From positions 1 through 64,000 of the forward strand of contig JALSHE010000108.1 in assembly GCA_026982415.1 (NCBI GenBank): 64,000 nt of DNA, written 5' to 3'. A program made the translations under genes and the position numbers. Shown one piece after another: positions 58,136 through 64,000 of this stretch. The notes under the pieces are model-generated. The model worked only from the letters and a program-made list of their open reading frames with translations. It was not told the origin of the DNA and made no database searches. Position 1 is the first letter of the stretch, and every line of letters begins with the position of its first letter. This DNA comes from Robiginitomaculum sp. GTDB taxonomy: Bacteria > Pseudomonadota > Alphaproteobacteria > Caulobacterales > Maricaulaceae.

Positions 58136-60013
58136 ATGAAAAAGTTTTTATACCTCGCTGTAGCCGGAACTGCACTGTTAACCGCCGCCTGCCAACCAGA
58201 CACCAAGACCGAAGCGCCAGAAAGCACACCCGCTAATGTATCTACCACTACCCCCGTTGTGGCCGACGTTAAATCTACGGAACCAACCGTGCAGGACGCG
58301 AAAGAGTTTTTGGAAACATCTGCGGCGGAACTTGAGGCTAGTTTGTTAAGGCAAAACAAAGCAGGTTGGGTGAAAGCAAATTTCATTACCACAGACACAG
58401 GCTGGTTGGAATCCCAAGCCAACGCCGCAGCGGCAAAGCTATCAACCCGCCAATCAAATGAAGCCAAAAAATTTAACGACCTCAAAAGCCTGCCAGCCGA
58501 TATGCTGCGCAAATTGGATGCCATCAAGCGCGGCAGCAATTTTCCGGCTCCGGATAAGCCCGGTGCGGCTGACGAGCTTGCAAAAATCATGTCAGATTTA
58601 GACACACAATACGGTGAAGGTAAGTTTTCGCTCAACGGCAAAGTGCTAAATTTGGGCGAATTGTCCAAAATAATTGCCACCTCACGTGACCCCGAAGAAT
58701 TACAGGCCGTTTGGGAAGGGTGGCGCACAATCTCCCCGCCCATGCAAAAAGATTATGCCCGCATGGTCGAAATCGTCAATGAAGGCTCCAAAGAGCTGGG
58801 CTATGCCGATACGGGTGTGTTATGGAAAGCGGGCTACGACATGCCTGCCGACGATTTCACCAAAGAAGCTGATCGTTTGTGGACGCAAGTGAAACCTCTA
58901 TACGACGATCTTCACTGTCATGTACGCGCCAAGTTGAACGAACAGTACGGCGATAAAGTCGTGCCCCTCGACCAGCCTATCCGTGCCGATTTACTCGGTA
59001 ATATGTGGGCGCAAAGCTGGGGTAATGTTTATGATTTGGTCAAGCCGGAAAGCGATGCACCGACCGTAGATATAACTGAACTTTTGAAGAAAGCTGATTA
59101 CAGCGAGCTTAAAATGGTTAAAACTGGTGAGAATTTCTTCACCAGTCTGGGCTTTGATCCACTACCCGACACATTTTGGGAACGCTCACTTTTTGTCAAG
59201 CCCGCCGACCGCGAAGTACAATGCCACGCATCCGCATGGGACATTGACGATAGAGACGATATCCGCATTAAAATGTGTATCGTGAAAACTGGTGAGGACT
59301 TCAAAACCATTCACCATGAGCTTGGCCACAGTTTCTATCAACGCGCCTATAAGAACCAGCCCGTATTTTATAAAGACGGTGCCAATGACGGTTTCCACGA
59401 AGCTATTGGTGATATGATTTCCCTCTCGATCACCCCGGATTATCTGGTGCAAATCGGGTTGCTTGATGCGGCGGATGTACCTGATGCGAGCGCTGATATT
59501 AATTTACTGATGCAACAGGCTCTTGATAAAGTCGCTTTCTTGCCCTTCGGTATCATGATCGACAAATGGCGCTGGAATGTGTTTAACGGCGAATATACCC
59601 CGTCCGAATATAATTCTGGCTGGTGGGAATTACGGGATTTCTACCAAGGTGTACGACCGCCAGCCGAGCGCCCAACCGATGCCTTTGATCCGGGGGCAAA
59701 ATTCCATATTCCGGGCAATACACCCTATATGCGCTATTTCCTCGCCCATATCCTACAGTTTCAGTTCCACAAAGCCGCTTGCGATATGGCTGGCAATGAA
59801 AGCCCGTTGCACCGTTGTTCGATTTACGGGAATAAAGAAATCGGCAAGCGTTTTGACGATATGATGCGTATGGGTTCCTCAAAACCCTGGCCCGAAGCCC
59901 TAGAAGCTTTTACAGGCACCCCTAATATGGACGGCTCGGCAATCATAGAATATTTCGCGCCGCTGCAAACATACCTCAAAGAGCAAAACAAAGACCGGAA
60001 ATGCGGTTGGTAA
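58136..60013 (+). CDS. M2 family peptidyl-dipeptidase (angiotensin-converting-enzyme-like), lipoprotein
   Basis: Lipoprotein signal LLTAACQ; zinc motif HHELGHSFYQ and downstream NDGFHEAIGDMI; ATG at 58136. Confidence 0.9.
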   Translation: MKKFLYLAVAGTALLTAACQPDTKTEAPESTPANVSTTTPVVADVKSTEPTVQDAKEFLETSAAELEASLLRQNKAGWVKANFITTDTGWLESQANAAAAKLSTRQSNEAKKFNDLKSLPADMLRKLDAIKRGSNFPAPDKPGAADELAKIMSDLDTQYGEGKFSLNGKVLNLGELSKIIATSRDPEELQAVWEGWRTISPPMQKDYARMVEIVNEGSKELGYADTGVLWKAGYDMPADDFTKEADRLWTQVKPLYDDLHCHVRAKLNEQYGDKVVPLDQPIRADLLGNMWAQSWGNVYDLVKPESDAPTVDITELLKKADYSELKMVKTGENFFTSLGFDPLPDTFWERSLFVKPADREVQCHASAWDIDDRDDIRIKMCIVKTGEDFKTIHHELGHSFYQRAYKNQPVFYKDGANDGFHEAIGDMISLSITPDYLVQIGLLDAADVPDASADINLLMQQALDKVAFLPFGIMIDKWRWNVFNGEYTPSEYNSGWWELRDFYQGVRPPAERPTDAFDPGAKFHIPGNTPYMRYFLAHILQFQFHKAACDMAGNESPLHRCSIYGNKEIGKRFDDMMRMGSSKPWPEALEAFTGTPNMDGSAIIEYFAPLQTYLKEQNKDRKCGW

Positions 60014-60092
60014 TTGATTGGCTTCAATTTTAATAAATATATCGGATAAGTTTTTTAAAAAATATTGAGGCGGGCAACAATCTCATCAAATA

Positions 60093-60288
60093 CATCCTCA
60101 CCCCGCTTGCGGGGGAGGTGCCTGCTCTTGCAGGCGGAGGGGGAAGCAATTATCGGCGCAACAATTCCCTAAGATAATCATCCGGACAGCTTACCAAATT
60201 ATTGCATCTCACGTCCGGTATTTGTGGAAACTTGCTTCCCCCTCCGCCCCTAAGAAGGGGCACCTCCCCCATTAATGGGGTGAGGATG
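60093..60288. repeat. Intergenic inverted repeat element: two 57-nt two-hairpin units in opposite orientation (60093-60149 and 60232-60288)
   Basis: CATCCTCACCCC-N6-GGGGGAGGTGCC-N10-GGCGGAGGGGGAAGCAA present in both arms. Confidence 0.85.
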
Positions 60289-60340
60289 AGATATTCTAAA
60301 GAATCAACGGGGTGAGGATGAGGTATTCTAAATAATCTCA
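60277..60340. repeat. Two tandem copies of a 32-bp unit GGGGTGAGGATGAG(A/G)TATTCTAAA(G/T)AATC...
   Basis: 60277-60308 and 60309-60340 align with few mismatches. Confidence 0.75.
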
Positions 60341-60360
60341 ATCAAATACATCCGCCTGCC

Positions 60361-60434
60361 TGTCACCCCGGACTTGATCCGGGGTCTCGCGCTCACCGTA
60401 AGCTATGAGATCCCGGGGCAAGCCCGGGATGACA
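60361..60434. repeat. Palindromic intergenic repeat TGTCACCCCGGACTTGATCCGGGG...CCCGGGGCAAGCCCGGGATGACA
   Basis: Imperfect inverted repeat with internal GATCCGGGG/CCCGGG hairpins, of the type often seen between alphaproteobacterial genes. Confidence 0.75.
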
Positions 60435-60505
60435 ATATAGGTAATTGTGAACCTAATTAATCGCGAAGTGCTATAGAGCCTTAACTTACAAACGCCCCCT
60501 CCCTC

Positions 60506-63052
60506 TTACTCCGGGTCGGCCAAAACGCTTTTCACTTTTTCCGCAAGCTGGATTAAGGTGAATGGCTTTGGCAGAAAAGTGACGTCTGGTTCTTCTGCAA
60601 GTAGCTCTGAAAATTCTTCTTCAGCATAGCCCGAGATAAATACAATAGCCGCACCGCCCAATAAATCCCGGCCTTTCTTGAGCAATGTTGGGCCGTCCAT
60701 ACCCGGCATGACCACATCTGAAATCATCAGATCAAATTTTTCCTCACCAGCCTCAAGAATTTCGTAAGCTATTTCGCCGTCCTCAGCCTCAACAACAGTA
60801 TAACCGCGTTTGCGTAAAGTCTTGGCGGCGATGACCCGTACAGAAGCTTCGTCTTCAACAAACAAAATATTGCCCTGCCCTGCCAAATCAGATGGCTTGA
60901 TACGGGCAGCGGCTATTTGTGGTTTGGGACTTGGCGCGGCTTGCACATCGCCTGTGGCGGTCGGGATATAGACGCTAAATGTTGTGCCAACGCCAAGCTC
61001 GCTTTGGACACGTAAATGCCCACCGGATTGTTGGACAATACCGTAGACTGTAGCCAGACCAAGCCCCGTACCTTTGCCTTGGGCTTTAGTGGTAAAGAAA
61101 GGCTCGAAAATTTTATCTTGGGTTTTCTTGTCCATACCCGTGCCCGTATCAGCAACATCAAAGCGGACATAGCTTCCCTTTTTGCGAATCTCTATGCCCT
61201 GTTCTCTAAGCTCTTCGTCGGTGACCTTTGACGATTTTAGCGTGATCGTACCGCCTGATTTTTCCAACATGGCATCTCGGGCATTGACGCATAAATTCAT
61301 CAACACGGTCTCAAGCTGGCCTTTATCGGCCTGAATAGGCAGCAACCCCCGACCGTGAATAACCTTAAGCTGAACCCGTTCAACCAAAACGTCTTGTAAT
61401 AAATGCGTTAAATCAGACAGAGTATTTGTTACATCCAGCACCACCGCGCGCAAGGTTTGCTTGCGCGAAAACGCGAGTAATTTTCGAACCAACCCAGTTG
61501 CTCGCGATACCGTTTGGTTGATTTTTTGCAGCTCTGGATAAGACGGATCACCAATAGGGTGCCGCCCCAACAACTCGTCAGTATTCAGGCGAATAGCCGT
61601 CAAAAGATTGTTGAAATCATGAGCAACACCGCCAGCTAACTGGCCAATCGCTTGCATTTTTTGCGACTGGCCTAGCTTGTCTTCGAGCATTTTACGGCTA
61701 GTGACATCAATAATATAAACGGTACATCCAGCCTCATCAGGGGCGGCAAAATACACATCAACTGGCCGTGCCTGTTTGCCGCGCAAGTTAACATCTACGG
61801 GTCCGTCCTGAACATTTATACCCCCGGCGAAAAACTCTTCAGCGGCTGTATTTTCGACGAACAGAGATTTGAAACTTGTTGTCTTGCTGATTTCGCCGTC
61901 CACCATGTTCCGCATTGCTTCATTGGCCTGTAGAATTTTTGCAGAATTAAGATCAGTGCTATCTAACATAACCATGCCGAATGGGGCATTTTGTATATCG
62001 AGCATTTCCATATTGTTATCGGCATTCTCAGACGCCTGATTACTTACCGAAATTTGCGCGGGGCTGCCTACTATATCTGTTGCGGCCTCCTGCTCCGTTT
62101 TCCCAGTACCAAGTCCTGAATGGCCATAAACGGCAACGCTAGCATAAACATCGCCAGAGTCCATTTCGTGCCAACTTCCCATCAATACGATCGGAGAAAC
62201 AACACCTTTTTTCGTCAACAATCTAGTATCGGTGCGCACGGTACGCCCCGGTATTGGTGCGCTATCCAATAATGCGCCAGGGCTTTCAATAAACTCTTTC
62301 ATATGTTCTGGTACGGTCTCGGCATTAAACCCGACCCATGCTTGTAAAACCGCATTGGTTTTCAAAACCGTGCCGTCAGTCGTGACAGAGAACAAACCAA
62401 TCGGTGCCTGTGCCAATATAGAGGTGTCGTTGGCTTCAGCATTTATATCGTCCTGAATTTGCCAAAGTTGCCCATCTTTTATTGCGGATACTCGTACTTT
62501 AAACGAACGGTAGTCACCATCGGTATCTAGTGTGCGGATAACTTCTTCACCTATATCATTGGCATTATTGGTATGATGTAAACGGAAAATAGCCGCAGAA
62601 GCAGATTTCTCTTGCCGGGAAAACAAACGCTCTACCGACGGCGGAACACCTTCGAGGGCTTCAACACCCAAGCTGCGAGCCAATTCCAAATATGCTGTAT
62701 TTGCCATAAAAGGCTTGCCGCCAAGGACGATTAGGCTGGGCACGGGTAGAACGCGGAAGGAGGCGAACAGGATATTTGCATCAGTACTATTTTGTGTAAC
62801 CGCTGTGGAGAGGTTCTGGCGATTAAAGAAAATCGTTAATATTGCCAACATGGACACTACAGAAATTCCGGCCAATAAAATGAATGCAGGCCATCCAAGT
62901 GCCTTGCCCTGCCATGAAGCAATCAGTGTCGCGCCAATGGCAAGGGCAGAAAAAAACCAGAGCCACCAGACATTATGCACCAAACCTGGTGTGGGCACAT
63001 CTGTGGTGTCTGCTTTATGAGCGATAAGATTATTCTGAATTAAGTGCTCCAT
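60506..63052 (-). CDS. cckA: Hybrid sensor histidine kinase CckA
   Basis: Two N-terminal TM segments, PAS-like regions, His[31 protein letters not shown], HATPase, C-terminal receiver [33 protein letters not shown]...[14 protein letters not shown]. Confidence 0.9.
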   Translation of the reverse strand: MEHLIQNNLIAHKADTTDVPTPGLVHNVWWLWFFSALAIGATLIASWQGKALGWPAFILLAGISVVSMLAILTIFFNRQNLSTAVTQNSTDANILFASFRVLPVPSLIVLGGKPFMANTAYLELARSLGVEALEGVPPSVERLFSRQEKSASAAIFRLHHTNNANDIGEEVIRTLDTDGDYRSFKVRVSAIKDGQLWQIQDDINAEANDTSILAQAPIGLFSVTTDGTVLKTNAVLQAWVGFNAETVPEHMKEFIESPGALLDSAPIPGRTVRTDTRLLTKKGVVSPIVLMGSWHEMDSGDVYASVAVYGHSGLGTGKTEQEAATDIVGSPAQISVSNQASENADNNMEMLDIQNAPFGMVMLDSTDLNSAKILQANEAMRNMVDGEISKTTSFKSLFVENTAAEEFFAGGINVQDGPVDVNLRGKQARPVDVYFAAPDEAGCTVYIIDVTSRKMLEDKLGQSQKMQAIGQLAGGVAHDFNNLLTAIRLNTDELLGRHPIGDPSYPELQKINQTVSRATGLVRKLLAFSRKQTLRAVVLDVTNTLSDLTHLLQDVLVERVQLKVIHGRGLLPIQADKGQLETVLMNLCVNARDAMLEKSGGTITLKSSKVTDEELREQGIEIRKKGSYVRFDVADTGTGMDKKTQDKIFEPFFTTKAQGKGTGLGLATVYGIVQQSGGHLRVQSELGVGTTFSVYIPTATGDVQAAPSPKPQIAAARIKPSDLAGQGNILFVEDEASVRVIAAKTLRKRGYTVVEAEDGEIAYEILEAGEEKFDLMISDVVMPGMDGPTLLKKGRDLLGGAAIVFISGYAEEEFSELLAEEPDVTFLPKPFTLIQLAEKVKSVLADPE

Positions 63053-63161
63053 TGCGCCAATCTATTTGTGAACCTGTTTAAATTTAGATTCGCAAACCAA
63101 AATCACAAAGGCAAGCCCAATTATCAAAGAACGCGGTATTTGTTCAAATGCTATACCTACC

Positions 63162-64000
63162 CTATTTCTCAGGTGCGTCTTTCACCAATTTCAATTGTGG
63201 TGTGACAGTTTTTGTCCGCGTGGATTTACCCCGAGATATACCTTCACTATTGCCAAAAAAGCTTTGCCCTACGGCGACACCGCTAATGGACGAATATTCT
63301 TCTAACTTTTGTGATTGTAATTTGTGTGCATTGCGCAGGCTTTCCATATCAGACAACAAGGTAAGGTATTTCGTGTTTAACTGGTCATAATTAGCTTTAG
63401 CGCGGGCGAGCGCCGAATGGCCTTCTTCTTGTTCCTTGGCGCGAATATCTAACCTTGATGTTAGCTCCTTGACACGGCGGTTTTCAAGTTCGGCTTCAAT
63501 TTTCAACTTGGCTTTTTCCTGTTCGTCGTAGCGAGCCATATCTTCGTTGATTTTCTGCTGAGCTTTCATGCCATCAATAGCCGATGTCAGTGCGAAAATT
63601 CTGTCTTCGCTACGTTGGCGAAATTCAGCCAACGCATTTTCATTGGATTGTGCATTATGGCGAGCCTTGTCAAATTTGGACAATGTTTCCATATGGTTTG
63701 CCTTCAGTTCAGCAAAATCGAGGCGTAAATTTTTAATGTCAGAAGTTGCGACCTCTCTTAACCGGCGTTCATCTTCAATTTTAGCCGATAAAACCTCAGC
63801 TCTTTTAATCAGTTCTGTTTTCTGACGCAGCAGATCATTTTCGCTTACAGTTAATCTGCCAATCGTATCTTGCAATACAGTGTTTTCAGTTTGAACATCT
63901 CCGACCATACTGCGTAATTCGCGGCGTTCTTCGCGAATAATTTCCAAGGAATCATTGGCTTCACTAAGATGTTTACGCTCTACATTGAGCGTTTCAACGA
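63162..64000 (-). CDS. Long coiled-coil protein, N-terminal part beyond the window edge
   Basis: Heptad-rich sequence (KTELIKRAEVLSAKIEDERRLREVATSDIKNLRLDFAELKANHMETLSKFDKARHNA...); frame open to the window end (…VETLNVERKHLSEANDSLEIIREERREL). Confidence 0.7.
   Translation of the reverse strand, partial: VETLNVERKHLSEANDSLEIIREERRELRSMVGDVQTENTVLQDTIGRLTVSENDLLRQKTELIKRAEVLSAKIEDERRLREVATSDIKNLRLDFAELKANHMETLSKFDKARHNAQSNENALAEFRQRSEDRIFALTSAIDGMKAQQKINEDMARYDEQEKAKLKIEAELENRRVKELTSRLDIRAKEQEEGHSALARAKANYDQLNTKYLTLLSDMESLRNAHKLQSQKLEEYSSISGVAVGQSFFGNSEGISRGKSTRTKTVTPQLKLVKDAPEK

Noticed and set aside
60061-60440. Clustered repeats considered as a CRISPR array
   Set aside because: The repeats are inverted/palindromic and of different families with no regular spacer pattern; no cas genes in the window.

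Overview
This is a 64 kb chromosomal window of moderate GC. Gene content (CckA hybrid kinase, the rel-pyrE-pdxJ-acpS-lepB-rnc-era-recO order, mreBCD-mrdA-rodA, Oar-like TonB receptor with a TPR-sulfotransferase) suggests an alphaproteobacterium, possibly Hyphomonadaceae/Maricaulales-like; that placement is inference. Most of the window is housekeeping: rlmE, ppx/gppA, feoAB, tRNA-Phe, the elongasome operon, miaA/serB, the recO-to-rel block, hppD, hemH and cckA. The outstanding feature is a ~25 kb block (about 11.1-36.3 kb) that looks like a complete peptidoglycan/muropeptide scavenging locus. It encodes a TonB receptor, an AmiD-like amidase, two NamZ/DUF1343 exo-muramidases, a beta-lactamase-fold (AmiE-like) hydrolase, an Na+/solute symporter, a BadF-type amino-sugar kinase, MurQ, a D-lactate dehydrogenase-type flavoprotein, NagA, a GntR/UTRA regulator, an NlpC/P60 peptidase, an L-Ala-D/L-Glu epimerase, a D-aminoacylase, an M19 dipeptidase, a DAP decarboxylase and a DUF819 transporter. 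These genes form about four transcription units. TGGTATT-type half-sites lie upstream of all four: near-perfect TGGTATT-N4-TGGTATT direct repeats in two divergent promoters, and variant arrangements at the other two. This predicts a single GntR regulon covering glycan, lactyl ether and peptide catabolism. Other items: a perfect 36-bp palindrome between hppD and a MarR gene, a 519-bp decayed IS3-family remnant with inverted repeats and a 4-bp target duplication, a double-hairpin inverted repeat element near 60.1 kb, and palindromes upstream of feoA and of a DUF442 gene. All product calls are from reading translations only; no database search was run.
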